Of a DNA stretch of 64,000 nt, positions 41,551 to 50,657 are shown one piece after another. The DNA comes from Pseudomonas multiresinivorans (lineage in GTDB: Bacteria > Pseudomonadota > Gammaproteobacteria > Pseudomonadales > Pseudomonadaceae). The stretch's first letter is position 1. Each line of letters begins with the position of its first letter. The notes under the pieces are model-generated. The model saw nothing but the letters and a program-made list of their open reading frames with translations. It did no database searches and was not told the origin of the DNA. The position numbers and the translations under genes were made by a program. The DNA lies in assembly GCF_012971725.1 (NCBI RefSeq), contig NZ_CP048833.1, forward strand, positions 4,960,001 through 5,024,000, read 5' to 3'.

Positions 41551-41624
41551 GTAGGAGCGAGCTTGCTCGCGAACAATTCCCAAACCACCAGGCCAGAGCG
41601 GTTCGCGAGCAAGCTCGCTCCTAT
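41551..41624. repeat. REP pair (GTAGGAGCGAG type)
   Basis: This is an inverted pair whose right end carries CTAT in place of CTAC. It is located between the TauE-like gene start and the LtaS-like gene end. Confidence 0.88.
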
Positions 41625-41647
41625 GAAAGGCAAAACCCTCGCCCATG

Positions 41648-41672
41648 AAAAAGGGGCCCGAAGGCCCCTTTT
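41648..41672 (-). terminator. Terminator of the LtaS/OpgB-like gene
   Basis: The stem AAGGGGCC / GGCCCCTT, with flanking A and T runs, lies 16 bases past the stop. Confidence 0.88.
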
Positions 41673-41687
41673 CACTGAACTACCTCA

Positions 41688-43766
41688 TCACTTCGCGTCG
41701 GGCTTGCCGTCCACCACGCCAGCGGTGTTGTCCAGCAGGCTCTTGGTCGCGGTCTGAATGAAGGACTCCAGGCGCACCCGCAGGCTCTCCTGGTCGCTCG
41801 CGCCATCCACGCGCTTCACGCCAAAGTCGCTGCCCAGCTTGTAGTCATAGACGCGGATATCGCCTTCCTTCGGACGGATCAGGATGCGGTTGCCGGAAAT
41901 CACGGCGACCACCTGCTCGCTGCCCGACGGCTTGATCACGCCGATGCCCTTGTCGCCGGCCGGCAGGTTCAGCAGGTCGCGCCCCCAGCACTGGTGGCGC
42001 ACTTCACCGCCCAGGCGACCCATGATGGTCGGCACGATGTCGATCTGGGTGCCAACGGTGTCGCGGGTGGCGCCGAACTTCTCCTGGATACCCGGGGCGA
42101 CCAGCAGCAGCGGCACGTTGAAGCGGAACAGGTCCATCTCGGTCAGCTGCTCGGGGCTGCCGAAACCATGGTCGCCGACGACCACGAACAGGGTGTCCTT
42201 GTAGTACGGCGATTTCTTCGCCTTCTCGAAGAACTGGCCCAGCGCCCAGTCGGAGTAACGCATCGCCGTCAGGTGCTCGTCGAGGCTGCCGTTACCGGTC
42301 ACGCGCTCGACCGGCAGGTCCTTGGGCAGTGCATAGGGCACGTGGTTGGACAGGGTCTGCAGCAGGGCATAGAACGGCTTGCCGGTGGCTTCGAGCTTGT
42401 CCAGCTCCTCGTTGCCGCGGGCGAACATGTCCTGGTCGGACACACCCCAGGTCGGGTCGGAGAACACCGGGTTGACGAAGTCGTTACGGCCGATGAACGA
42501 GGTCATGCCCTGGTTGGCGAAGAAGCCGGACTGGTTGTCCCAGGCGAAGTCGCCGTTGTAGACGTAGACGTCCTCGAACTTGCGCGCCGACAGCAGCTGC
42601 GGCAGGCCGGAGAACTTGTGGCCACCCTCGGGCGTCTGCATCAGGTATTCGAAGCCCGGCAGGTTGGGGAAGCACGCCATGGTGGCGAACATGCCCTGGT
42701 GGGTGTGGGTGCCGTTGGAGAAGTACTGGGTGAACAGCAGCCCTTCCTTGCTCAGCTTGTCGAAGTACGGCGTGATGTTGCCCTTGCCGCCCAGCGCACC
42801 GACATAGTGGCCGGCGAAGCTTTCCATCAGGATCACCACGACGTTCTTGATCGGCAGGGTGCCATCGGCGGGCGGGGTGTAGTCCCGGCGCACGGCGGCC
42901 TCATCGGCGTCGACCAGCTTGTCGTCCGGCATCACCAGCATCTGGCGCACCACGTCGCGTGCCTGGTCTACCGGCAGGGTGGCCTTCCAGATGTTGTCGC
43001 GGTCTTCGGACAGGAATCGGCTCTCGGCAGCCTTGATCAGGCTCAGGGTGCCGTTCAGGCCCAGCTGGTTGGCGAACATCGAGTCGGTGGTGAAGGCGTC
43101 GCCCCAGCGCAGCGGCGGGCCCTGGCGCAGGGTGCCGCGGGCGGCGACCACGCAGAGCACGATCACCACCAGCATCACGGCCACGCGGATGTACCAGGCG
43201 GCTGCGGACGGGCCGGAGGCATCCGGACGGGTTGCGCGGTCAATGCCGCGGAACACCAGGTACAGCAGCCAGGTGGCGAAGGCCCAGGCCAGCAGGTAGC
43301 GGACCACCGGGTAGCCGTACCAGATCATGCTCATGACCGTCTTCGGGTCTTCGGACATGTACTGGAATACCAGGCTGTTAAGGCGCTGGTGGAATTCGCG
43401 GTAGAAGTCCATCTCCAGCACGCCGAGGAACAGCGTGATGCTCGCGGCGATGGTCAGCCAGGTCTTCCACAGCCAGCGCCAGCCCATGGCGCGCACACTG
43501 GCGATGGCAAACACCAGCGGGGCGACGATGTAGACCACCGCGCGGATGTCGAAGCGCATGCCGGTGATGAAGGCCTCGACGAAGGTGGACGCCGGCGTGC
43601 TGCCGATCAGCTCGCGGTTGTAGATGAGCAGCGCAACACGCAGCAGGGTGAACATCACCATCAGCGCTACGACGCTGAGCGCGGTGAACGCCAGGTGGCC
43701 GGACAGGGTGGGCCGCGTGAGGCTCGCACCGGTCTGGCGGTTGGACAGGACTTCTGATTGGCCCAT
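41688..43766 (-). CDS. LtaS/OpgB-like membrane phosphoglycerol transferase (sulfatase fold)
   Basis: This is a 692-residue enzyme with about five N-terminal membrane helices (residues 20-210) and a large periplasmic sulfatase/alkaline-phosphatase-fold domain. Active-site elements fitting the LtaS group are VILMESFAGHY (metal Glu), NGTHTHQGMFAT (threonine nucleophile region), LSNHVPY (His) and VVVGDHGFG (Asp-His). In Gram-negatives such enzymes transfer phosphoglycerol to glucans or phosphoethanolamine to envelope sugars. ATG 43766 (MGQSEVLSNR) is preferred to an extension to 43868. The downstream partner, if any, is not adjacent. Confidence 0.88.
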   Translation of the reverse strand: MGQSEVLSNRQTGASLTRPTLSGHLAFTALSVVALMVMFTLLRVALLIYNRELIGSTPASTFVEAFITGMRFDIRAVVYIVAPLVFAIASVRAMGWRWLWKTWLTIAASITLFLGVLEMDFYREFHQRLNSLVFQYMSEDPKTVMSMIWYGYPVVRYLLAWAFATWLLYLVFRGIDRATRPDASGPSAAAWYIRVAVMLVVIVLCVVAARGTLRQGPPLRWGDAFTTDSMFANQLGLNGTLSLIKAAESRFLSEDRDNIWKATLPVDQARDVVRQMLVMPDDKLVDADEAAVRRDYTPPADGTLPIKNVVVILMESFAGHYVGALGGKGNITPYFDKLSKEGLLFTQYFSNGTHTHQGMFATMACFPNLPGFEYLMQTPEGGHKFSGLPQLLSARKFEDVYVYNGDFAWDNQSGFFANQGMTSFIGRNDFVNPVFSDPTWGVSDQDMFARGNEELDKLEATGKPFYALLQTLSNHVPYALPKDLPVERVTGNGSLDEHLTAMRYSDWALGQFFEKAKKSPYYKDTLFVVVGDHGFGSPEQLTEMDLFRFNVPLLLVAPGIQEKFGATRDTVGTQIDIVPTIMGRLGGEVRHQCWGRDLLNLPAGDKGIGVIKPSGSEQVVAVISGNRILIRPKEGDIRVYDYKLGSDFGVKRVDGASDQESLRVRLESFIQTATKSLLDNTAGVVDGKPDAK

Positions 43767-44058
43767 TTCTTGGTTCCGTTGTGAACGTTCGGGGTCGAAG
43801 GTGCATCGCCATTGCCGGACAGAACGGCTGCCCGCGCGAGCGCGAAAGGCTGCGGCATTACACCGCAAAAGCTGCGGCGGCGCATTCTAATGTGCGCCGC
43901 TTAAGCGGACATTAAGCCTGGCATGCCAATCGTTTCGGGATGATGCAAGCGTGAATCGGCGCAGGTGGGACCGCCCAAGGGCGGGCAGAGTGCCGTACGG
44001 CGTGTGAAGAAAGTGTCGTGGCGCAGAGATTGCCCCCGCGCCCACGATGGAACCGGAA

Positions 44059-44919
<861 letters not shown>

Positions 44920-45097
44920 GAGTGCGCTCCCGTCGGGACAAGACAATAGGAGGGGACGGCGGGCCGCCCCGAAAGAGGCGCGCATTCTACGTGCCCATCG
45001 ATGACAGGTCGAACCCTGCCGTCGGCGCCAGCCTTCCGGGGAATTTGAAAGTCAGGCGCGGGAGGACAGCATCGCCGGCAACGGGTAATGTCGCCCC

Positions 45098-46003
45098 ATG
45101 ACCAACACGCCCCCCACTCCCCAACTCATTCGCCTGCCCTACCGTGCGCCCTGGGACTGGCAGCAGTTCCACGAGCATTTCGCCCTGCGCAGCCTGGCTG
45201 GCGTCGAATGCCTGTCGCCGCGCCGCTATGCCCGCAGTGTGCGCGTGGGCGGCGATATCGGCTGGTTCAGCGTGCGCCCGCTGGAAGACAGCGCCGAACT
45301 GGAACTGGACATTCACCTGGCGCCGCAGCATGCGCAACCGCTGGCGGCGCGGGTGAGCAAGATGTTCGACCTGGACAGCGACCCACTGCAGATCGCCAAG
45401 CACCTCCAGGCCGACCCGCTGCTCACCCCGCTGCTACTGCAGGCGCCCGGCCTGCGCCTGCCCACGGCCTTCGACCCGTTCGAGCAGGCCGTGCGCGCTA
45501 TCGTCGGCCAGCAGGTCACGGTGAAGGCCGCCGTCACCATCGTCGGACGGCTAGTGCAGCGCTTGGGTGAAGCGTTGCCCGGCGACTGTGAAGGTCAGCC
45601 AGCGCGGCTGTTTCCGACACCCGAGGCCCTGGCTGATGCGGACCTTGCCGGCATCGGCATGCCCGGCAAGCGCGTGGAGACTCTGCAGCGCTTTTCCGCC
45701 GCCTGCGCCAGCGGCGCGCTGGAATTGCATGTGACCGACGGCGCCGACGACCTGGTGCGGCGCCTCTGCGCCCTGCCCGGCATCGGCCCGTGGACGGCGG
45801 AGTACGTCGCCCTGCGCGCCTTCGGCGATCCGGACGCCTTCCCCGCCGCCGACCTGGGCTTGCTCAAGTCGCCGGTCTGGGGCGCCGAAGGCATCACCGC
45901 CCGCGAACTGCAACGCCGCGCCGAAGCCTGGCGGCCGTGGCGCGCCTACGCTGCCGTCTATCTGTGGCACGCCTACTCCCAGGCCGGCCGCACCGGAGGA
46001 TGA
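45098..46003 (+). CDS. alkA: DNA-3-methyladenine glycosylase II
   Basis: This is a 301-residue HhH-GPD DNA glycosylase that removes alkylated bases. It shows an AlkA N-terminal domain, AIVGQQVTVKAA near residue 138, the helix-hairpin-helix CALPGIGPWTAEYVALRA near residue 230, and the catalytic Asp252 in PAADLGL. The stop overlaps the ribosome binding region of ogt, so the two repair genes are co-expressed. Unlike E. coli Ada-AlkA fusions there is no fused Ada N-terminal domain here. Confidence 0.95.
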   Translation: MTNTPPTPQLIRLPYRAPWDWQQFHEHFALRSLAGVECLSPRRYARSVRVGGDIGWFSVRPLEDSAELELDIHLAPQHAQPLAARVSKMFDLDSDPLQIAKHLQADPLLTPLLLQAPGLRLPTAFDPFEQAVRAIVGQQVTVKAAVTIVGRLVQRLGEALPGDCEGQPARLFPTPEALADADLAGIGMPGKRVETLQRFSAACASGALELHVTDGADDLVRRLCALPGIGPWTAEYVALRAFGDPDAFPAADLGLLKSPVWGAEGITARELQRRAEAWRPWRAYAAVYLWHAYSQAGRTGG

Positions 46004-46005
46004 CC

Positions 46006-46482
46006 ATGCACTACCGCTACCACGACAGCCCCACCGGCCGCCTGCTGCTGGCCGGCGACGAAGGCGGCCTGCGCATGCTCTACATGGACCTGGAGACCCG
46101 CCATTACCCGCAGCCGGATTGGCACGAAGGCAGCCCGCTGCTGGACGACGTGGCGCGCCAGCTGGACGAGTATTTCGCCGGCAAGCGCCAGCGCTTCGAG
46201 GTGAAGCTGAACACCGGCGGCACCGAGTTCCAGCGCCAGGTCTGGCAGGCGCTGCTGGAGATTCCCTACGGCTACACCACTGTCTATGCGGAACTGGCAC
46301 GGCGCATCGGCCGGCCCAGGGCGATCCGCGCAGTGGGCACGGCCAACGGTGCCAACCCGATCAGCATCATCGTGCCCTGCCATCGGGTGATCGGCAGCAA
46401 CGGTAGCCTCACTGGCTACGCCGGCGGCCTGCCGCGCAAGGAGTTGCTGCTGCGCCTGGAGGGCGCGCTGGAAAAGGCCTAG
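46006..46482 (+). CDS. ogt: Methylated-DNA-protein-cysteine methyltransferase
   Basis: This is a 158-residue suicide repair protein that takes methyl from O6-methylguanine onto Cys125 (IIVPCHRVIG). The DNA-binding helix-turn-helix with arginine finger (RPRAIRAVGTANGANP) precedes it. ATG 46006 has GGAGG six bases upstream; an ATG at 46000 overlaps the alkA stop but has no spacing. It forms a two-gene operon with alkA. A second methyltransferase converges from the right. Confidence 0.95.
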   Translation: MHYRYHDSPTGRLLLAGDEGGLRMLYMDLETRHYPQPDWHEGSPLLDDVARQLDEYFAGKRQRFEVKLNTGGTEFQRQVWQALLEIPYGYTTVYAELARRIGRPRAIRAVGTANGANPISIIVPCHRVIGSNGSLTGYAGGLPRKELLLRLEGALEKA

Positions 46483-46491
46483 CCGTCCGCT

Positions 46492-47028
46492 CTAGGAGAA
46501 GTCGAAGGAAGTCTGTGCAGCCTGCGGGTCCTGAAAACCCTCCAGCGCCAGCATGCGCATCTTCGAGGTACTGCCGCCCGGCGCGGAGAAACCGCCGGTC
46601 TTGCCGCCGCTGGCGAGTACTCGGTGGCAAGGAATGATCAGCGGGATCGGGTTGCTGCCCATCGCCTGCCCCACCGCGCGGGACAAGCCGACATCGCCCA
46701 GGCGCCGGGCGATCTCGCCATAGGTCGTGGTCTCCCCGCGGCCCAGCTGGAGAATGTCGTCGTAGACACGACGGTGGAAATCGCTCTGCCCGGACAGGTC
46801 CAGCGGCAAAGTCTCGAACGACACCGCTTCGCCCTGCGCGTAGCCGAGGATCAACCGGCGCGCTTCATCGATGAATGCAGGCCATTGGGCAGTCTCGGTG
46901 CCGAGCTTGTCGAAGCGCTCGCGCACGCTGTGCACGGAGTCCCCCGGCAGATAGGCGCGCGTGATCCCCTGCGGGCTCCAGGCAAGCCCGAACCAGCCGA
47001 GGTCTGTTTCGATCAGGCAGTAATGCAT
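46492..47028 (-). CDS. Second methylated-DNA-cysteine methyltransferase
   Basis: This 178-residue protein is from a different branch of the same family. The acceptor is Cys134 (LIIPCHRVLA), preceded by the recognition helix SRAVGQAMGSNPIP. Its N-terminal half (LGWFGLAWSPQGIT) aligns with Ada/Ogt N-domains but has diverged strongly from the neighbouring ogt. It ends only ten bases from the ogt stop, tail to tail. It may repair larger alkyl lesions or be a regulatory/alkyltransferase-like paralogue, but the intact PCHRV argues for activity. Confidence 0.92.
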   Translation of the reverse strand: MHYCLIETDLGWFGLAWSPQGITRAYLPGDSVHSVRERFDKLGTETAQWPAFIDEARRLILGYAQGEAVSFETLPLDLSGQSDFHRRVYDDILQLGRGETTTYGEIARRLGDVGLSRAVGQAMGSNPIPLIIPCHRVLASGGKTGGFSAPGGSTSKMRMLALEGFQDPQAAQTSFDFS

Positions 47029-47052
47029 CGAACGAGTCTCTATCGCGGCGCC

Positions 47053-47631
47053 TTATCCCGCAACCCTTTCCGCCTTCAGCACGACATCGCACCAACGGCG
47101 CAGCTCGCCGCCGATGGCACTCGCCGGATTGCCCTGGCGTTCGAAAGCCCACCACAGCTGCGCGCCCTGCCACTGGCTGGCCATCAGCCGGCCGAGTATC
47201 GGCTGCCTTTGCGGATCATCGCTCAGTCGCCGCCCCAATGCCGCGGCCAACGTCGCGCCCCATCGTGCACCACGTTCACGAAGCAATGGATCGCGCATGT
47301 CCTCGCGCAGGATCAGCAACCCCTCCGCGTAATCGGTCTCACCCTCGCCCACCGGGAACATCGCCACCAGCATCCGAATCGCGCCTTCCGGGCTCAACTC
47401 GGCACTCTCGTCGAGTCGGGCGGTCTGCTCATCCAGTTGGTCCCAGGCGCGCAGCAGCACGGCGCGGAGGAAATCCGCCTTGGTCGCATAGCGCTGCACC
47501 AGCGTCGCAGCGGAAAGCCCGACCTCGCGGCCCACGGCGGCGAAGGTCACCGCCTCCGGTCCTGCGCGCACCATCAGCTGCATGGCGGCGTCGAGTATTG
47601 CTTCGTCGCTTACTGTCTTGGTTCGAGCCAT
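47053..47631 (-). CDS. TetR-family transcriptional regulator
   Basis: This is a 192-residue repressor-type protein with an N-terminal helix-turn-helix (DEAILDAAMQLMVRAGPEAVTF, then VGLSAATLVQRYATKADFL) and a helical ligand domain. ATG 47631 (MARTKTVSDEA) is chosen over a frame open to 47676 that would run through the operator. It is divergent from a DHFR-like reductase gene, with a perfect palindrome between them that is its likely binding site, so it probably controls itself and that gene. Confidence 0.92.
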   Translation of the reverse strand: MARTKTVSDEAILDAAMQLMVRAGPEAVTFAAVGREVGLSAATLVQRYATKADFLRAVLLRAWDQLDEQTARLDESAELSPEGAIRMLVAMFPVGEGETDYAEGLLILREDMRDPLLRERGARWGATLAAALGRRLSDDPQRQPILGRLMASQWQGAQLWWAFERQGNPASAIGGELRRWCDVVLKAERVAG

Positions 47632-47643
47632 GCCAATCTCTTT

Positions 47644-47665
47644 TATAAATGAACATTCATTTATA
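47644..47665. promoter_or_regulatory. Perfect palindromic operator between TetR and DHFR-like genes
   Basis: TATAAATGAA and TTCATTTATA flank a two-base CA centre, a 22-base palindrome. It starts 13 bases upstream of the TetR start and ends 33 bases before the divergent gene. This is the typical size and place of a TetR operator. Confidence 0.7.
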
Positions 47666-47698
47666 TATTGGCACAAAGCTTATCCAGGGAGACGCAAC

Positions 47699-48226
47699 AT
47701 GGCCAGAATTCTCGGCTACATCGCCACCAGCCTCGACGGCTTTATCGCAACGCCGGAACACGGGCTGGACTGGCTGTTCAGGCATGACCAGCTGCAGTTG
47801 GGCGAACATGACTACACCCTGTTCCTCCAGCGCATCCGCACCGTGGTCATGGGCCGCGCGACCTACGACTTCCTCGCGGCCGACCCCGGCCCCTGGCCCT
47901 ATGGCGCACAGCGCGTGCTGGTAGTGACCTCGCGCCCCATCGACGACCCGAAGGGCCCGCTGGAAACCCGCAGCGATGTCGACGCGCTGATCGGGGAACT
48001 GCGCGCGCTGCAGGACGGTGATGTCTGGATGCTTGGCGGTGGCCAGCTGCAGATGGCCTTCCTGGAACGCGGGGCGCTGGATGAGCTGGAGATCTACGTG
48101 ATGCCGGAGATCATCGGCGGCGGTTTTGCGCTATTCCCCGCGACCGGGCTGCAGGTGTCGCCGACGCTGCTGTCGGCCAAGGTCATCGAGCCGGGCTGCG
48201 TGCGGATGCATTACCGGTTCGACTGA
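47699..48226 (+). CDS. Dihydrofolate reductase-like (RibD C-terminal domain) protein
   Basis: This is a 175-residue NADPH-dependent reductase-fold protein of the RibD C-terminal / DHFR-like family. It has an N-terminal YIATSLDGFIATPEHGLDWL, a cofactor segment VVMGRATYDFL near residue 50, the VTSRP strand and DVWMLGGGQLQMAFL near residue 110. Stand-alone members are not folate enzymes as a rule and often act on xenobiotic or unknown pteridine/pyrimidine substrates. It is controlled by the divergent TetR, judging from the shared palindrome. Confidence 0.88.
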   Translation: MARILGYIATSLDGFIATPEHGLDWLFRHDQLQLGEHDYTLFLQRIRTVVMGRATYDFLAADPGPWPYGAQRVLVVTSRPIDDPKGPLETRSDVDALIGELRALQDGDVWMLGGGQLQMAFLERGALDELEIYVMPEIIGGGFALFPATGLQVSPTLLSAKVIEPGCVRMHYRFD

Positions 48227-48301
48227 GGCTGTCGACCTGCAGGAGCGTTCCATGGGCGCTATCGCGAACATGGCCCGCCCCTGCGGAAGTCGGGATGGCG
48301 T

Positions 48302-48493
48302 TCAGACCCGCACGTTGCCGCGCGGCCCTGCCACCGCCCAGATGATCAGGCCCAGCACCGGCAGGATGACGATCACCAGGATCCAGATGATCTTCATCGG
48401 CATCTCGGCGTTGCTTTTCACCACGTTGATGATCGCCCAGATATCCAGGGCGAAGATGATCAGGCTGATCAGGCCGCTGAGGGTCGAGCCCAT
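48302..48493 (-). CDS. Small PLDc_N-type membrane protein
   Basis: This is a 63-residue protein with two membrane helices and the phospholipase D N-terminal domain pattern (LDIWAIINVVKS, MKIIWILVIVILPVLGLIIW, then GPRG). Stand-alone copies are common, short and without known activity. ATG 48493 (MGSTLSGLISL) has an AAGGATC upstream. It lies 87 bases after mtnC on the same strand. Confidence 0.8.
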   Translation of the reverse strand: MGSTLSGLISLIIFALDIWAIINVVKSNAEMPMKIIWILVIVILPVLGLIIWAVAGPRGNVRV

Positions 48494-48579
48494 TTGGAAG
48501 ATCCTTCTATGAGAATGTCGGCCTGATCAGCATAGCTGCTCGCGCCGCGGCGGCACGGGCGTGCACTCAAGGTAAGGGT

Positions 48580-49263
48580 TCAAACCCTTGCCGGGTCGAT
48601 CACCGCAAAGCTTGCCACCGTGTCGTGGCCTTCCAGCACCCCACCCTCGCGGGCCAGGCCGATGGTCTGCAGGCCGGCCTGCTGCGCGGCATCCAGCTCC
48701 TGGACGATGTCGGAGAGGAACAGGATGTCTTCGCCCGGCAGACCGATGGCGGCAGCGATGCGGCGGTAGGATTCCACCTCACGCTTGGGTCCGCTGGTGG
48801 TGTCGAAGAAGCCGGAGAACAGCGGCGACAGGTCGCCCGCCTCCGAGCAGCCGAAGATCAGCTTCTGCGCCTGGATCGAGCCGGAGGAATAGACGTACAG
48901 CCGGTAGCCCTCGGCGTGCCAGTGGCGCAGCGCGTCGACGGCGTCCGGGTAGACATGGCCCTTGAGCTGGCCGGCGCGGTAGCCCTGCTCCCAGACCATG
49001 CCTTGCAGTGCCTTGAGCGGCGTGGCCTTGCGGTCTTCGGCGATCCAGCCGAGAAGGATTTCGATGCAGCGTTCGGTGTCGGCGTTCGCCTCACCGCTGT
49101 CGGCGCGCACGGCGGCGAGTTGCTCGGCCACGGCCGGCTCGTCGGCATGCTCACTCACGAAGTCCGGCAGGTGCGCGGCGGCATAGGGAAAGAGCACGTC
49201 GAAGACGAAGCTGACCGCGCTGGTGGTGCCCTCGATGTCGGTGAGGATGGCTTTGATTGGCAT
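48580..49263 (-). CDS. mtnC: Enolase-phosphatase E1 of methionine salvage
   Basis: This 227-residue HAD-family bifunctional enzyme enolises and dephosphorylates 2,3-diketo-5-methylthiopentyl-1-phosphate to the acireductone. Motif I is ILTDIEGTTS (nucleophile Asp8), motif II is VYSSGSIQAQKL near residue 120 and motif III is DILFLSDIVQELD near residue 175. It is followed in the pathway by MtnD, encoded immediately upstream. A 174-base gap with a REP element separates the two. Confidence 0.95.
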   Translation of the reverse strand: MPIKAILTDIEGTTSAVSFVFDVLFPYAAAHLPDFVSEHADEPAVAEQLAAVRADSGEANADTERCIEILLGWIAEDRKATPLKALQGMVWEQGYRAGQLKGHVYPDAVDALRHWHAEGYRLYVYSSGSIQAQKLIFGCSEAGDLSPLFSGFFDTTSGPKREVESYRRIAAAIGLPGEDILFLSDIVQELDAAQQAGLQTIGLAREGGVLEGHDTVASFAVIDPARV

Positions 49264-49305
49264 GGGGACTCCAAAGGCCCGCCTTTAACCCAGGCGGGAT
49301 GACAT

Positions 49306-49396
49306 GTAGGACCGAGGGGGACGCCCAGTCCTTGCTCGCGAACCGCATGGAACCGAGTGGGCCGGCAACACTGTTCGCGAGCACGCTCGCTCCTGC
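49306..49396. repeat. REP pair with nested extra hairpin, second instance
   Basis: The left unit reads GTAGGACCGAG, an inserted GGGGACGCCCAGTCC, then TTGCTCGCGAAC. The right unit has two substitutions (CACGCTCG, CTGC). The insertion differs by one base from that at 18420-18434. Confidence 0.82.
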
Positions 49397-49437
49397 GAAG
49401 AGCAGGAAACAGCCTACCCTCCCCGGCTAAGGAGAGA

Positions 49438-49983
49438 TCAGTCTTCCAGCAACGGAAAACGCTTGGCGATCTCATCACCCGTGAATTTCGCGACCCAGCC
49501 TTCGGCATTGTTGAACAGGCGGATGGCCACGAAGTGCGGGCGCTCGCCCATGTCGAACCAGTGGCGGGTGCCGGCGGGTACCGAGATCAGGTCATTCTTC
49601 TCGCACTGCACGGCGTAGACGTGGTCCTCGATGTGCAGGGTGAACAGCCCGCGGCCGGCGACGAAGAAGCGTACCTCGTCCTCGCCATGGCGATGTTCAT
49701 CGAGGAACTTGGCGCGCAGTTCATCCTTTTGCGGATGGTCGGCGGTGAGGCTGACCACATCGACGGTGACGTAGCCCTCCTCTTCCTGCAGGCGACGGAT
49801 CTCGTGCTGGTAGGCGGCGATCACTTCTTCCTGGCTGGCACCGGGAACGATGGGGGCATTGGCCGCCCAGCGCTGGAAGCACACGCCCAGCTCGCCCAGG
49901 GTGGAAGCGATGTCCTCGGCGTGGGTCAGCAGCTTCAGCGGCTGCTCGGGGTTGGATTCGTGGTAGACGGTCAGGCTGCTCAT
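49438..49983 (-). CDS. mtnD: Acireductone dioxygenase
   Basis: This is a 181-residue cupin metalloenzyme that splits acireductone to formate and the 2-keto acid precursor of methionine (Fe form). Metal ligands follow the cupin pattern HRHGEDEVRFFV (two His and one Glu) near residue 97 with the fourth His in GTRHWFDMG near residue 142. ATG 49983 (MSSLTVYHES) is the family start. It lies between mtnB and mtnC in the leftward salvage cluster. Confidence 0.95.
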   Translation of the reverse strand: MSSLTVYHESNPEQPLKLLTHAEDIASTLGELGVCFQRWAANAPIVPGASQEEVIAAYQHEIRRLQEEEGYVTVDVVSLTADHPQKDELRAKFLDEHRHGEDEVRFFVAGRGLFTLHIEDHVYAVQCEKNDLISVPAGTRHWFDMGERPHFVAIRLFNNAEGWVAKFTGDEIAKRFPLLED

Positions 49984-50030
49984 GGTCGTTGTCCTTCTGG
50001 GCTTTTTTCTCAAAAGCGGGCCGGGTTCGC

Positions 50031-50657
50031 TCAGCGCGTGCCGCCGCGAAGGCTCAGTACTTTCAGTTCGCATTCGAAGAGGAATTCGAAGGCTTCGATC
50101 TGGCGCAGGGCATCGGCCATGCGTGGGCCCCAAGTGTACAGGCCGTGGCCGCGGATCAGGTAACCGGGGCAGTCCGGATGCGCATCGAGCCAGGGTTGTA
50201 CCTTGGCGGCGAGGCGGGCGATGTCCTGGTCATTGTCGAAGATCGGCACGGTGACGCGGCCCTCGTGGGTACTGACGCCGGCGAAGGCCTTCTGCAGTTC
50301 GTAGTCTTCCAGCTCCAGGCGGTCGCCCACAGTCAGGCGCGACAGCACGGTGGCATTGACCGAATGGGTGTGCAGCACCGCACCGATCTCCGGGCGCCAG
50401 GCGTAGAGCTGGGTGTGCAGCAGGGTTTCCGCCGAGGGTTTCTTGCCCGTTTCCAGGCTGTTGCCGGCGAGGTCGGTTTCCAGCACGTCGTCGACGCCGA
50501 GTTGGCCCTTGTGCTTGCCGGACACGGTGAGCAACGCACGGTCAGCGGCCAGACGCGCGGAATAGTTGCTACTGGTCGCCGGCGACCAGCCACGGCCATA
50601 GAGGAAACGGCCGGCCTCGATGATCTGTTGGGTCAGCTGTTCACGGGTGTCGTTCAT
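50031..50657 (-). CDS. mtnB: Methylthioribulose-1-phosphate dehydratase
   Basis: This is a 208-residue class II aldolase-fold zinc enzyme that dehydrates methylthioribulose-1-phosphate. Zinc ligands are visible as AVLHTHSVNA near residue 95 and YLIRGHGLYTWG near residue 172. The conserved start region RFLYGRGWSPATSSNYSAR matches the family. ATG 50657 lies inside the end of the MFS transporter gene, overlapping by 17 bases, so the pair is coupled. Confidence 0.95.
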   Translation of the reverse strand: MNDTREQLTQQIIEAGRFLYGRGWSPATSSNYSARLAADRALLTVSGKHKGQLGVDDVLETDLAGNSLETGKKPSAETLLHTQLYAWRPEIGAVLHTHSVNATVLSRLTVGDRLELEDYELQKAFAGVSTHEGRVTVPIFDNDQDIARLAAKVQPWLDAHPDCPGYLIRGHGLYTWGPRMADALRQIEAFEFLFECELKVLSLRGGTR

